From Burkholderiales bacterium (GTDB lineage Bacteria; Pseudomonadota; Gammaproteobacteria; Burkholderiales; Burkholderiaceae_C): a stretch of 64,000 nucleotides of DNA. Positions 15,951 to 28,600 of the stretch are shown here, one piece after another; within the stretch, counting starts at the first letter, position 1; each line of letters opens with the position of its first letter. The notes beneath the pieces are model-generated. The model had not been told where the DNA came from. It saw nothing but the letters and a program-made list of their open reading frames with translations, and ran no database searches. The translations under genes and the position numbers were made by a program. Location: the NCBI GenBank assembly GCA_003963115.1, contig RXJQ01000004.1, positions 1 to 64,000 on the forward strand, written 5' to 3'.

Positions 15951-17111
15951 TCAGCAGGCCTTTTGCAAACCCGAAGCAATCGTCAAGCGCGACATCTTCC
16001 AAGCAGGCCATGCCGCAGCGCTCAGCGCCACCAGCGCGATCAGGCCGACTTGGGACAGTGTGGTGGTGGTTGGTACGGCAAAGCCATCCACGAGACTGCC
16101 CACCGATGACACGAAGGTGGCCGAGGCCGGGTAGGTGAGCGCCATGCCCAGCAACCCGCCGAGGATGGCAATGGTCACGCTCTCGCCCAGCAGCAGCTTG
16201 ACGATGAAGCCCGGCGAGAAGCCCAAGGCCTTGAGCGTGGCGTACTCGCGCAGCCGTTCATGGCTGGCCAGCATCATGGTGTTGGCCATCACGGCCATGA
16301 TGATGAGGATCAGGGCGAAGCTCACCAACCTGATGGCGATCAGCACATGGCGGCTCATGGCCACGATGCCGAGTTGATAGGACTTCTCGGTTTCGGTCTT
16401 GGTCTGCGCGTGGGAGTTGCGAAAGAGTGTGTCGATGCGGTGCGACACGGCAGCTGCATCTTCGGGCTTGTCGATGCCGATCACGAAGAGGCCGGCCCGC
16501 TCGGCCAGGTCGTCGTTGAGATGCTGGCGCATGACCTCTGACAGCAGTTGCCAGTGGACAAGCATCAGGGTGTCATCGGTCTTCTTGTCTCGGGGCCGAT
16601 AGATGCCGCGCACGGTGAAAGTCCAGTTGCCTGGGTAGACGTCGCCGCGTATGGGCATCACGTCGCCCACCTTCAGGCCATAGGCCTGCGCCAGCTTGGG
16701 ACCGATGATGGCACCTTGCCGGTCGTGCTGGAAGGCGGCTTTGTCTTCGGCTGGCAGCTGGTATTCAGGAAAGAGCTGGAAGTAGCTGTCTGCATCGATG
16801 GCGAACTTGGCAAATGGCTCGCGGCGCTCCTTGTAGATACCGCCAAACCAGCTGATCCATGTCAGCGACCTGACGCCTTCGACCTCGCGTATGCGCTGCG
16901 CATGGCTCATGGGCAGTGGGTGGGTCATGGCGATGGCCGAGCGCGTGATCAGGCGCGTGGAGGAAGCTGCCTCCGCATTGGCATACCAGGTGTCGATCAC
17001 GGTGTTGAGCAAGCCGTAGGCCGTGATGGCGACGACCAGACCCAGCATGGTCAAGCCGGTCCGCAGCCGGTGTCGAAAGGCATTTTTGAACAGCAACCGG
17101 ACGAACAGCAT
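15951..17111 (-). CDS. FtsX/MacB-type ABC transporter permease without ATPase partner
   Basis: From the ATG at 17111 the protein has 386 residues. One N-terminal membrane helix is followed by a MacB-like periplasmic domain (about 45-255) and three C-terminal helices (about 270-380), the FtsX/MacB layout. Such permeases normally work with an adjacent ATPase, and often an adaptor, to move lipoproteins, peptides or lipopeptides. No ATPase gene is adjacent. It follows the TetR gene by 14 bases and the NRPS gene beyond it, all on the same strand. A role in export of the NRPS product is therefore possible but unproven. Confidence 0.8.
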   Translation of the reverse strand: MLFVRLLFKNAFRHRLRTGLTMLGLVVAITAYGLLNTVIDTWYANAEAASSTRLITRSAIAMTHPLPMSHAQRIREVEGVRSLTWISWFGGIYKERREPFAKFAIDADSYFQLFPEYQLPAEDKAAFQHDRQGAIIGPKLAQAYGLKVGDVMPIRGDVYPGNWTFTVRGIYRPRDKKTDDTLMLVHWQLLSEVMRQHLNDDLAERAGLFVIGIDKPEDAAAVSHRIDTLFRNSHAQTKTETEKSYQLGIVAMSRHVLIAIRLVSFALILIIMAVMANTMMLASHERLREYATLKALGFSPGFIVKLLLGESVTIAILGGLLGMALTYPASATFVSSVGSLVDGFAVPTTTTLSQVGLIALVALSAAAWPAWKMSRLTIASGLQKAC

Positions 17112-17125
17112 GGATCGGATGCGGC

Positions 17126-17887
17126 CTACGCCGCGCGGGTGCGACCGGCAGTTCTGGATATGGTCTTGCGTGCGGTCTTGCCGGGTGCCTTGCCTGGTGA
17201 TGGGGCCGCAGCAGAGGCGGGGACCATGCTTTGGCTTCGGTTGTACGCCTCGACCCACTTCTGCAAGCCCCGCCAGGCGTAGAGGTTGTGGCTCAGGATG
17301 GCGTCAATGGGCTTTTTGAAACCACTGATGGCCCAGATGGTGCCCACCTGGATGGCCATGCCGACGAGGCCCCAGGCCAGCATCTCGACATCGAACTCCG
17401 GGGGGAGCTCCGGGTACAGGGCCTTGGCCAGGCGGTCTACCATCTGCACGTATTCCTTGATCGCTGTGCGTGATCGGTTGGCACTCTTGCGGTTGGCGTA
17501 GAAGGCGTCGATCAGGATGATCTGGGCGCGGCGGCGGTCTTCCTTGATGTAGGTGTAGAAGGCGCGCAGGCCGGCGCCGGCCAGCTCGGGAATCGTCATG
17601 GGGGCTTGCGCCAGCGCGCTCGTCACCTTGTCGACCAGATCCTGCCTTAACTGGGCGTAGACCGAGTCGAAGGCATCTTCGGTGCTGCGGAAGGACTCGT
17701 AGAAGTAGCGCTCGGTCAGACGGGCTTGCGCACAGATGTCCCGGATAGTGGCTTTCTCGGCACCGAGCCGACCGAATACCTCTATGCAGGCCTCGACCAA
17801 ACGCTCGCGGCGCTGGACGCGGCGCTCTTCAGGCGATTCACCGCGCCAGTTCCGGGTCGCAACCGCGGCGACGTTTTGCTGCTTCAT
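17126..17887 (-). CDS. TetR-family regulator downstream of the NRPS
   Basis: The helix-turn-helix spans about residues 25-75 (ATIRDICAQARLTERYFYESFR), followed by an all-helical C-terminal domain and a basic Lys/Arg-rich tail. I place the start at 17887 (253 residues) because the 19 residues that would be added by the ATG at 17944 are proline-rich and not domain-like. That upstream ATG does overlap the NRPS stop codon region (ATGTCTAG), which would give tight coupling. It sits between the NRPS and the permease and probably controls one or both. Confidence 0.8.
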   Translation of the reverse strand: MKQQNVAAVATRNWRGESPEERRVQRRERLVEACIEVFGRLGAEKATIRDICAQARLTERYFYESFRSTEDAFDSVYAQLRQDLVDKVTSALAQAPMTIPELAGAGLRAFYTYIKEDRRRAQIILIDAFYANRKSANRSRTAIKEYVQMVDRLAKALYPELPPEFDVEMLAWGLVGMAIQVGTIWAISGFKKPIDAILSHNLYAWRGLQKWVEAYNRSQSMVPASAAAPSPGKAPGKTARKTISRTAGRTRAA

Positions 17888-17936
17888 GGTGGGCCGATGT
17901 CGAGGCAGGGGGATGAGTGGAGGGTGTGCAAGCGGG

Positions 17937-19616
17937 CTAGACATCGCGCATGGCCTTCACGACCGCTTCGATATGAGGCTGGTCCAGCATGGTCATGTGG
18001 TTGCCCGGCACGTCGCCTGCCCATCTTATCGGAGCCAGCGTGGACCAGGGCTGAATTCGGTGATGTGGGTCACCAGATGATCCATGGTCGCCCATAGCCT
18101 GATCTGGGGGGCGTGACTGCGCGCGCAGCAAGCGAACAGGCACGTCTATGCCCGTGGCGGGTTGGTAGGCGGTGTTCAGGTTCTGCGTGAAAACCCTGAT
18201 CAGGCCTTCGATGTGCTGGATCGGCGTGAGCGGGCCGATCAGCTTGGCTTCGACCATGGCCTGATGCAGCAGTGGGGCGTGTTGTTCGACATCTGCTTTC
18301 AACAAGGTGGCCTTGTCCAGCGCAAGCGGGTGCTTGGCCTGTTGCGTCAGCAATGGCAGCAATTCGGTGAGGGCATCAACGCGGTCCAGCTGCCGGCGCT
18401 TGGGGCCATGTGAGCCGGGCGGCACGCTATCGAGCAGGACCAGCTCGGTCAGCTCGCCTCCTGAAGCGCGCCATTGCCGCGCCATCTCGAAGGCGATCCA
18501 GCCGCCGAACGAGTGCGCCACCAGCTTGATGGGGCCCTGCAGAGGCAGTGCATGCAAGGCTTGTATGTGAGCGTGGGCTGCTGCTTCCACCGATGCGTGA
18601 GGTGCCTGCCGGCCGTCCAGCCCGCGGGTTTGCAGGCCGTATACGGGTACATGGCTGCCCAGCGCCAATGCCAATGGAACGAAGCAAGTGACATTGGCGC
18701 CCGCACCGGGAATGCATACAAGAGGCGTCACGCCCACCTGGCCTGCCTGGATGACGACCAGCGAGGAAGGGCCGTCATCTGTCAACGCACCTTGATCGGG
18801 TTTGCTCGGCGCCTGCAGCGCCTGGTTGATGGCCTGTGCCAGGGAAGGCAAAGCCTCTCCACGCAGGATGGACCAGTGGTCTCCACCGATCCTGCGCATC
18901 ACCAGACCGCTTGGTGAGAGCTGCGCCCAGCCTCGGCTTGGGTCACTGTCGGTGTCCGACTCTTCTGCGGCGAAGTAGTGCAGCGGTGTGGGCAGCGCGG
19001 TGGGTGTGTACTCGTGCAGCGCATTCATCAGCGCATGGGCACGTAGCAGCATGGACAGGATCTCGTCAGGCAGGCTGCCTGGTGGAAGCCGGCCTGCCTG
19101 TTTTGCGGCCTGCACGATGGCGCAGGCGTCCGGCAAGGTGGCCCATTGCGCCAGTTGTTGACGGGCCGAGTCTTCATCCGGCATGGTCTGACTGGCCAGG
19201 TGAGCAAGGACCATGGCACGTTCGTCGGCTTGGCCGGAATCGACCGGGCTCAAGCCGCTGGGGCAGGGTGCGTCGATCAAGCCCATGAAGGCGATGGTCT
19301 CGCCTTCGTGCAGCAAGCGCGCCGCGATGGCATGTGCCAGGACCCCGCCCATGGACCAGCCAGCAAGATGGTAGGGGCCTTGGGGCTGGATGCACCGCAT
19401 GGTGGTGATGTGGTGGTCGACCAATTGCGGGATGCACGGTGCGGCCGTCTCCATGGTATTCAAGGTGAGCCCATGTACCGGGCGATTGGCCTGTATCAGT
19501 CGGCTCAGTGGCAGGTAGGGCAGCGCGGTGCCGGAGAGCTCATGCACGAGGAAGAGCGGCGCCAGACTGCCTTGCCGGCGCAGTGGCACGCTACCGGTCA
19601 GATCACTTGCCAGAGG
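17937..19616 (-). other. NRPS C-terminal tandem thioesterases
   Basis: Two type I thioesterase domains follow the last PCP. TE1 (about 18810-19580) has the nucleophile box GWSMGG, a LIDAP aspartate and a GDHW histidine. TE2 (about 17940-18770) has AHSFGG, LLDS and GNHM. Both triads look complete. Tandem TE pairs occur in lipodepsipeptide synthetases of Pseudomonas and Lysobacter, where they cyclise and release the chain. Ring closure onto the Ser1 hydroxyl is possible but cannot be read from the sequence. Confidence 0.85.
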
Positions 19617-22600
19617 GATGGACCTGGCCACCTGGGCGAGCGAAGCCGGCGTGGGATGGTTGAACAATGCAGACAGCGGTAGTTCGACGCCCAGTTCCTG
19701 GACGCGGCTCATCAGCCGGGCGGCTGCGAGAGAGTGGCCGCCCAGATCGAAGAAACTGTCGTGACGGCCTACGGGCGTGCTCAAGCTCAAGGTTTCCTGC
19801 CACAGTGTGCACAAGGCCAGTTCCAGGTCATCGCGTGGCGCTTCGTGCGGGGTGGTGGCCTGGCCTGTCGCGCTCTGCTGGCCCAGCAGTGTCAGGGCTT
19901 GGCGGTCCACCTTGCCGTTGGGTGTCAGCGGCAAGGCAGAGACCGGCAAGATGCGGCCCGGCACCATGTATGCCGGCAAGCTGGTGCGCAGGTGCTGGCG
20001 GAGCACATTGGCGCAATTGGCCACAGCCTGTGTGACCACGTAGGCCGTGAGCGTCTGCTCTTGACCGGCCTGGCCTTCGGTCAAGACGATGGCATCTTGC
20101 ACATCGGGGTATGTGCGCAACTGGGCTTCGATCTCGCCCAGTTCGATGCGCAGGCCGTGCACCTTGACCTGATGGTCCAGACGGCCGAGGTATTCCAGGC
20201 TGCCGTCTGGACGCCAGCGGCCCAGATCGCCCGTTCGATACAAGCGGGCATGAGGCCTGCCCTGCTGGAATAGGTCGGGGATGAAGCGCTCTGCATCGAG
20301 TTCTGGCCTGTTCAGGTACCCCCGAGCCACGCCCGCGCCGCCAATGAGGATTTCGCCAGCGACACCAACAGGCTGTGGCTGACCTTGCCCGTCCACCACA
20401 TGGATCTGGGTGTTGGCGATGGGCGAGCCGATGGGTGGGTTGCCTGCTTGGCCTGCTGAGCACTGATGCACGGTGGCGCACACGGTGGTCTCGGTCGGGC
20501 CATAGGCGTTGAAGAAGCGCCGGTCTGGTGCCCATCGGTTCACGATGCTGGTGGCACAGGCCTCTCCGGCGGCGATCAGGGTGCCCAGTGTGGGCAAAGG
20601 CGTGTCGTCCAGCAGCGTGCTCATGGCGTTGAGCGCCACGGGCGGCAGGGTGGCATGGGTGATCTGTTCGTCTCGCAGTGTGGCCATCAGGTTGGGTCCT
20701 GGGCGCAACTGATCCTTGGTGGCCAGAACCAGCGTGGCGCCATGGCTCAGGGCCATGACCCATTCCCAGGTACTGGCATCGAAGCTGAAGGAGGCGAACT
20801 GCAGGACACGGTCCCCTGGTCCGGCTTGGAAGACAGTGCGTTGCCAGCAGGCGAGGTTGTGCAGGCCTTCGTGCGTCAGCAAGACCCCTTTGGGCTGGCC
20901 CGTTGAGCCCGATGTGTAAATGACGTAGGCGAGATGCTGCGCTTGGCATGTGCTGCTTGGCGGCACACTCGTGGAAGCGGTCCTCGGTGATGACTCGACG
21001 TCGAGAAGGATGCGGGCGTCGGCGATGTCCAGGGCCTGCTCGCGCGAGGCGGCCGAACTCAACAGCACGAGGGGCCGGGCATCGTCCACCATATAGCGCA
21101 GACGTGCAAGCGGGTAGCTGGGATCCAGCGGCAGGTAGGCGCCGCCAGCCTTGAGAATGGCCAGGATGGCCACGATCATGTCAGGGCTGCGTTCGAGCAG
21201 TACGGCCACCAGCTTGTCGGGGCCGACACCGCGTTGATGCAGCCGTGCCGCCAGCATATCGGCACGGTGGTTCAGCTCGCTGTAGCTCATGCGCATGCCC
21301 TGAAAGCGCAGTGCACATGCATCGGGATGTTGGGCCGCCTGCTGTTCAAACAGCGTGTGGACCAGCGTGTCTTCAGGCCAGTGCCGCTGTGTGGCATTGA
21401 AGGTGTCGACCACTTGAACGCGCTGGGCATTTGTCAGCCAAGGCAGGTCGGCCACACTGGACGACGTGGTGGCCTTGGCAAGGCCATGCAGGATCACCTG
21501 CCAATGCGCCAGCCACCTGTCGATCGTGCTGGGTTCGAAGAGGTCGGTGGCGTAGTCCAGTGAGCCGCAGAGGTGTCCATCGACTTCCTGCAGGGCCAGA
21601 GCCAGATCGAACTGCGTATGCTGGGCCGGGATGTCCAGCGTACTGACCTGCAGTCCCGGGATGCCCGCTGTGGCCGATGGCACGTTGTTCAGGCTGAACA
21701 GCACCTGGAACACAGGGGCGTGGCTCAGGCTGCGAGGTGGCGCGATCGCCTCCACCATCTGGTCGAATGGCAGGTCCTGGTGAGCGTAGGCAGCCAGCGT
21801 ATCGTCGCGCAGCGAGGCCAGCATCTCTGAGACGGTCTGGGTTGGCCGAGGCCGCAGTCGCAGCGGCAAGGTGTTGACGAAGAAGCCGATCAGACCTTCC
21901 AGCTCGCGCCGCGGGCGGTTGGCCACCGGGGTTCCGATCACCACCTCATCCTGTCCGGCCAGGCGGGTGAGCAGGATGGACCAGGCGGCCAGCAGCAACA
22001 TGTGCAGCGTCACGCCATGGCGTTGCGCACAGGCGTGCAGATCGGCCGTTAGCGGCGCGTCGAGCGTGATCGGCGAACGCGCGCCGGCATAGGTCTGCAC
22101 GGCCGGTCGAGGATGATCGGTGGGCAGTGTCAGCAATGGCGGCGCGTGGCGCAATGCTTCGCGCCAGAAGTTGGCCTGCTTGCTCAGGCCGGCTTGATCG
22201 AGTGCCTGCCTTTGCCAGACGGCGTAGTCTGCATACTGGATGGACAGTGGCGCCAGCGATGTTGGGCGGCTCTCCTTGCTGGCGCTGTACAGCTCGATGA
22301 GCTCCTGGACCAGGATGCCCATGGACCAGCCATCGGAAATGATGTGGTGCATCGCGATGAACAGCAAGTGTCGCTCGTCCGTGGCCTTCACCAGGGTCGC
22401 TCTCAGAAGCGGGCCTGTGGACAGATCGAATACCGCATTCAGCGTGGCGTCACGTGCCAGTGATTCGGCGGCATGCAAGTCCTGGATGCCACCGTCCACG
22501 ATCTTGAGTTTGAAGGACGCGGGTGCTTGAACCAGTTGTACGGCTTGTCCGTCCTTGACGGGGAAGACCGTGCGCAGGCTTTCATGGCGGGCCATCAAGC

Positions 22601-25600
22601 CATCGAGTGCAGCTTGCAGTGCGTCAATGTCCAGCATGCCTTCAAGCTGCAAGGCCATGGGGATCACATAGGCGCCGGATGCGCCCTCCAGTTGATCCAG
22701 GAACCACAGGCGTTGTTGTGCCAGCGACAGGGGCAAGGGTTTGCCGCGCGCGACTCTTTGGATCGGCCCTGATGGCGCTGTTTGGGATGCGAGAGGCAAG
22801 GTGTCTAGCAATGCCGCCATGTCTACCAGGCGAGGTGCGTCGAAGACCTGCTTCAAGGACAGGGGCAGCTGCGTGTGCTCACGCACGCGCGTTACCAGTT
22901 GCACGGCCAGCAGCGAATGGCCGCCCATGTCGAAGAAGTGGCTGTCTCGGCTGCTGACGGGGCGCTGAAGCAGGTCTTGCCAGATGGTGGCCAAGGCCCG
23001 TTCCGTGTCGCTCAAGTTCAGCGCCTGGTCTGCCAGGACCGAGCTGGTGTCGTGCTGATCTGGTGGTGCAGGCAGGGCTCGGCGGTCCACTTTGCCATTG
23101 GATGTCAGGGGCAAAGATGGCAAGACCAGGATGTCGCTGGGCAGCATGTAGTCGGGCAGCGCGGCCTTGAGTTGTGCACGCAGACTCGCGATGTCGATCT
23201 GCGATGGTGTCAGACCCTGGCCAGGCGTGATGTAGGCGGTCAGGCGCTTGTCGCCAGGGCGGTCCTGCCGCGCCAGCACGACGGCGTCACGCACATCGCC
23301 GCATTGAAGCAGCCGGGCCTCGATTTCGCCGGGCTCGATGCGGAAGCCCCGGATCTTGATCTGCGCGTCATGGCGACCTGCATAGACCAGCACACCCGGC
23401 TCGTGCCAGAGGCCGAGGTCGCCGGTGCGGTAGAGGCGGGCTCCAGGTGATGGTCGGAAAGGGTCTTGGATGAAGCGCTCGGCGCTGAGCGCCGGCTGGC
23501 CCAGATAGCCCTGGGCCACACCCTGCCCGCCGATGTAGATTTCACCTGCCACGCCAACCGGCAGGGCTTGCAGATGGGCGTCCAGCACGTACACCTGTGT
23601 CTGGGCGATGGCCCGTCCAATGGGAATGTGCGTGGCATGCTCGTCCAGATCGTCGATGCGATAGGCGGTGGCAAAGGTGGTGGTTTCGGTGGGGCCGTAG
23701 ACGTGCAGCAGGTGCCGAGGACGGCCGTGCTTCAGGACGCGGCGGACGGGTCCAGGGTCCAGGGTTTCACCACCGAAGAGCAGGTGCTTCATGCGCTTGA
23801 ACGCGTCCATCAAGGCATCGGCGTACAGGCTGAACAAGGCCGTGGTCATGAACATCACGGTCACGCCTTGTGTCAGCAGGGTGTGCTTCAGCGCAACCGG
23901 ATCCAGCACGGTGCTGGTGTCCACGATGTGCAGCCGGGCGCCATTGAGCAGCGCTCCCCATACCTCGAAGGTGGAGGCATCGAATGCCGGGTTGCTGCCA
24001 TGTACGACCACGTCGTCTGGGGCGATGTCGGCGTAGCCGTTGTCCACGGCCACACGCGTGATGCCTCGATGGGGAACGATGACACCTTTGGGTTGCCCGG
24101 TCGAGCCGGAGGTGTACATGATGTAGGCGGTGTCATCTGGCGTGGCGGGCAGTGCCAGAGCCTGGCAGGGCCTCGAGGCGATCTGCGCAGCTTCGGTCTG
24201 CACATCCACGATGCGCAGGTCGGCCATGGCAAGCGCTTCTGGCACGGTTTGCGAAACCAGCAGAAGGCGTGCGCCACAGTCTCGCAGCATGAAGGCTTGA
24301 CGCTCAACTGGTGCGTCGATATCCAGAGGCACATAACTGGCACCAGCCTTGAGAACGGCCAGCTCGGCCACGACCAGTTCCATGGAGCGTGGCATCAACA
24401 GGGCCACAGTCTCGCCTTCGGTGAGGCCTGATGCGCGCAGATGATGGGCCAGTTGGTTCGCTTGCCGATCCAGGTCGGCGTAGCTGCATTGGCCTTGGTT
24501 TTGAGACAGGGCCATCGCATGAGGCGTGCGACGAGCTTGTGCCTCGAACAGCTCGGGGATGCTGTATTGGTGCGCGGAGCTGGGTTCAGCCTGAGGTGGC
24601 GCCAGCAGGGCCTGCCGCTCACTGTGGGGCAGGATGTTCAGCGTCAGCGCAGACTGAGTTGAACGGCTTGCGAGGGCATCCAGCAAGGTGTTCAGCGCCT
24701 CGACCATGTAGCCGACGATACGATGAGGCAGGCGGCTTAGGCTCACAGCATGCCCGGAAGTTGGTGCCACGGTCACCTGGGCCGTGAGGACGAAACCATC
24801 ACCCAGATCATTCCCCAGATCATCCACCGAGAGGCTGATCGGGTAGTTGGTGCGCTCCTGGCTTGATTGCAGCTCGATGCCATCCCAGTCAGGTGCATGC
24901 CCGCCACTGGCGCTGTGACGGTAGTTCATCACGGCCGTGAACAAGGGGGTGGCGCCGTCGAGCCCACTGCAGCGCTGAGCCAGTGCCAGCGAAGCCTGCT
25001 CATGGTCGAGCAACCCCAGCAAGGCGGTGTTCACGGTCTGCACAAGCTGGGTTGCGTCGAGTCCCTGCAAGTTGACCCGCAGGGGCAGGGTGTTGATGAA
25101 CATGCCGATCACGCGGTCGGCGCCCGGCAGGCCTTGCATGCGCCCTGATACGATGCTGCCAAAGACGATGTCGTCCCGGCCGCTCGTGCGAGACACCACC
25201 AGGCTCCAGGCCGCATGGGCGACAGCAGCGGGGCTGATGCCCAGGTGCCGGCACTGAGTGCGCAGGCGCTGGGCCAATGCGTCGGGCAGTGCTTGTCTGG
25301 CATCCTCGGTGTGGCCCAGGCCTGCGCGTACCTCGGTCAGGCCAAACGGGGCGGTGGTTTCGGTGATGTCCTGCAGCTGTCGGGTGAAGAAGGCCTGCGC
25401 GTCATGGTGTTGCCGCTGGTGCAGCGCGTGGGCCACGAAATGGCGATAGGGGATGGTGGCGGGCAGCAGTGCGGCACGCCCCGCCAGGGTTTGCTGGATT
25501 TCGGCCAGCATGATGTCCTGCGACACGTGGTCGCTGACCATGTGGTGAATCTGGATGGCGACCAGGCTGCTGCCGTCTTCCATACCGGCGACGGCCACCC

Positions 25601-28600
25601 GCAGCATGGGGGCTTGCCGCAGGTCCATGTGCTGGGCTCCGCCGATCACGGCCTGGATGCGCTGCTGTGCTCTTTCGGCAGAGCCGATACCCAGCTCTTG
25701 AACGGGCAGCTGTGCGTTGCGCCAGACCACCTGGACGGCCTTGGTGTCGCCCAGGCCTTCCCAGACAATGGCAGTGCGCAGCATGTCGTGGCGGTTGATG
25801 AGGGCCTGCATGGCTTGAAGCAGCGCGTCGACACGCTCGCGGCTGTCTACGCGCAGCACGGTGGGCAGGATGTAGGTGTCACCCGCTTCACCGGCATACA
25901 GATGGTGAAAGAGGATGCCCTCTTGAAGCGGAGCCAGGGGGTAGATGTCCTGGATCTGGCGCATGCCGCCTGGCACCTGGTTGGCGATGTGGGTGAGTTG
26001 GTCCTGCGTCAGCTCGACCAGGTCGAGCATGTCAGGCGTGATGTGCGTTGCGCCGGCTGGTATGAGGTTCGATGAGGGCTTGAAGACGCCGTTGGTGGCA
26101 CAGCTGGATGTCAGCGCTTGCGCCAGATCCAGCAATCGAGGTTGCTCGAACACGCGGCGCAGCGGGATGTGCCAACCAGCTTGGCGCAAGCGCTCGATCA
26201 TTTGCATCACCAGAAGCGAATGCCCGCCCAGCTCAAAGAAGCTATCGTGGCGGCCGATGGTGGGCAGCCGCAGCAGATCAGACCAGATGCGGGCCAGGGC
26301 CTGCTCGCGCTCGCCTTCTGGTGCCGCCGTTTGCGTGGCGGCAAAGGCTTCGCGGTCGGGCGCGGGCAGCGCCTTGCGATCCACCTTGCCATTGGGTGAC
26401 ATTGGCAAAGCAGGCAGGCTCACGATGGCCTGGGGCACCATGTAATCGGGCAGGCCCGCCTTGAGCTGCGCCCTCAGCTGGGACAGCGCGGCTTCATGGG
26501 TGAGGCCATCGCGCCAGACGACGTAGGCCACCAGCTGGCCGTCACCACTTTCTCGATGGTGCAATGCCACCACGGCATGGTGGACGGCGGGCATGTGGCT
26601 CAGACGTGCTTCGATCTCACCAAGTTCGACGCGGAAGCCTCTGAGTTTGACCTGGTCGTCCTGCCGGCCCAGATGTTCGATCTGACCGTGTTCGTTCCAG
26701 CGGCCGATGTCGCCTGTTCGATAGAGGCGTGCGCCCGTCAGCGGATCCTGTACGAAGCGCTCGGCGGTCAAGTCTGGCCGATGGAGATAACCCCGGCCAA
26801 CCTGGTCGCCACCGATGTAGATCTCGCCTGCCACACCGATGGGGGTGGGCTGCATGTCGCGGTCCAGGATCAGGATGCGTGTGCCAGGTAGGGGTTGGCC
26901 GATGCCGACTGGAGCGGGGTGGCCGGCTTGCAGGTCGTCATGCGAAGGCACTTGCGCCACGGTAGCCACGACCGTGGTCTCGGTAGGCCCGTAGCTGTTG
27001 AGCAGGCGGGCATGACGGCCATGCTGCCGCTGCCATTGGGCCATCGCATGGGCTGAAGCGGCTTCTCCGCCGATCACCACGAGTCGCCATGGGGGCGTGC
27101 TCTGATCGCCCTCGGGATCATGCATGCATTCGCCACCAGCGCTGGCAAGTTGCTGCCAGTACGCGGTGGGCAGGCCCAGCACGCTGATGCGCAGCCGAGT
27201 GCAGGCTGCGAAGAACTGAGCGGGGGAGGCGATCATCTCCTCGTCCCGCAGTACCACGCAGGCCCCCACGCTCAAGGGCGCGAAGATTTCCTCCACGGCG
27301 GCATCGAAGCTGATTGAGGAGAACTGCAGGACGCGGTCCTGCCTGCTCAGACCATAGCTGAGCGATGCCGCACGCACAAAGGCCGCCAGATTGCGGTGTT
27401 CGATCATCACCCCCTTGGGGACACCTGTGGAGCCCGAGGTGAAGATGACATATGCCAGGTGTTGGCCTTCAACAGGTGGGTGAGCTTGATCAGGGAGAGA
27501 GCCTGGCTCTATGGCGAGCACATCCTCGATGTCCAGCAATTGGGCTGAGGTGGACGGCACGAGACAGGAATCCAGGCCAGCCTGGTCGGTGATGACCCAT
27601 CTGGGCTGGGCCTGTGTCAGCATCTGCTGCAAGCGCTCGGCAGGGTAGCGGGGATCGAGTGGCACATAGGCTGCGCCGGATTGCAAGACGCCCAGTAAGG
27701 CGATGATCAGCTCGGGACTGCGTGGCAGGCAAATGCCCACGAGCTCATCAGGCTGCACACCGCGCTGTCTCAGATGCGCGGCGAGGACAGCAGCCCGCTC
27801 GTTGAGTTCGCGGTAGCTCAGTGACCGGTCTTGGCAGGCCACGGCAAGCGCATCGGGTTGCGCTGCGGCGCGAGCGGCGATCAGCTCATGCACCAGCACC
27901 GTGGCGGCCTGATCATCGTTCCAGATCAGGCCTGACTCGCTGAAGGTTTTGAGCACAAGTCGTCGCTCGGTAGCAGGCAGGATGTTCAGGCTGCGCAAGC
28001 TGTTGGAGCCCTTGGCGTCCAGGGCGTCTGCCAAGCAAGCCAGTGTCGTGGCCATGTAGCCGTTGACGCGCTTTGCACTGACGGGCCGTTGCACTTCGGT
28101 AGACAGTACGAAGTCCACGCCCGTGTCGTCCACAGACAGCGAAAGTGGGTAGTTGCTGCGCTCCTGGCTGGCGATCAGCTCGACACCGGGCCATGCAGCC
28201 TCTTGCGCAGCTGCATCCAGGCTGACGCTGTGCCTGTAATTCAGCATCGCGGTGAACAAAGGTGTGGCGGCAGGCACGCCGCTGCATTGCAGGGCCAGGC
28301 TGAGCGGTGTTTGCTCAAAGCGCACAAGGGCCAGCAGCTCTTGATGCAGGTGCTGGAGGGCCGACGACACATCGCCGCCGCCTTCGTTCAGCCGAACGCG
28401 AACGGGCAGGGTATTGACGAACATCCCCAGTACCTGGTGCACGCCAGAGACGTCGTGCGCGGCGTGCAGGCGTCCGGACATCACGCTGCCGAAGACGACG
28501 TCGCCTCGCCCGCTGCAGCAGGCCAGCACGCGTGCCCAGGCCAGATGGAAGAGCGCGGCTGGACTCACACCATGCGTTTGAGCCTGTGCGCGAAGACGCT

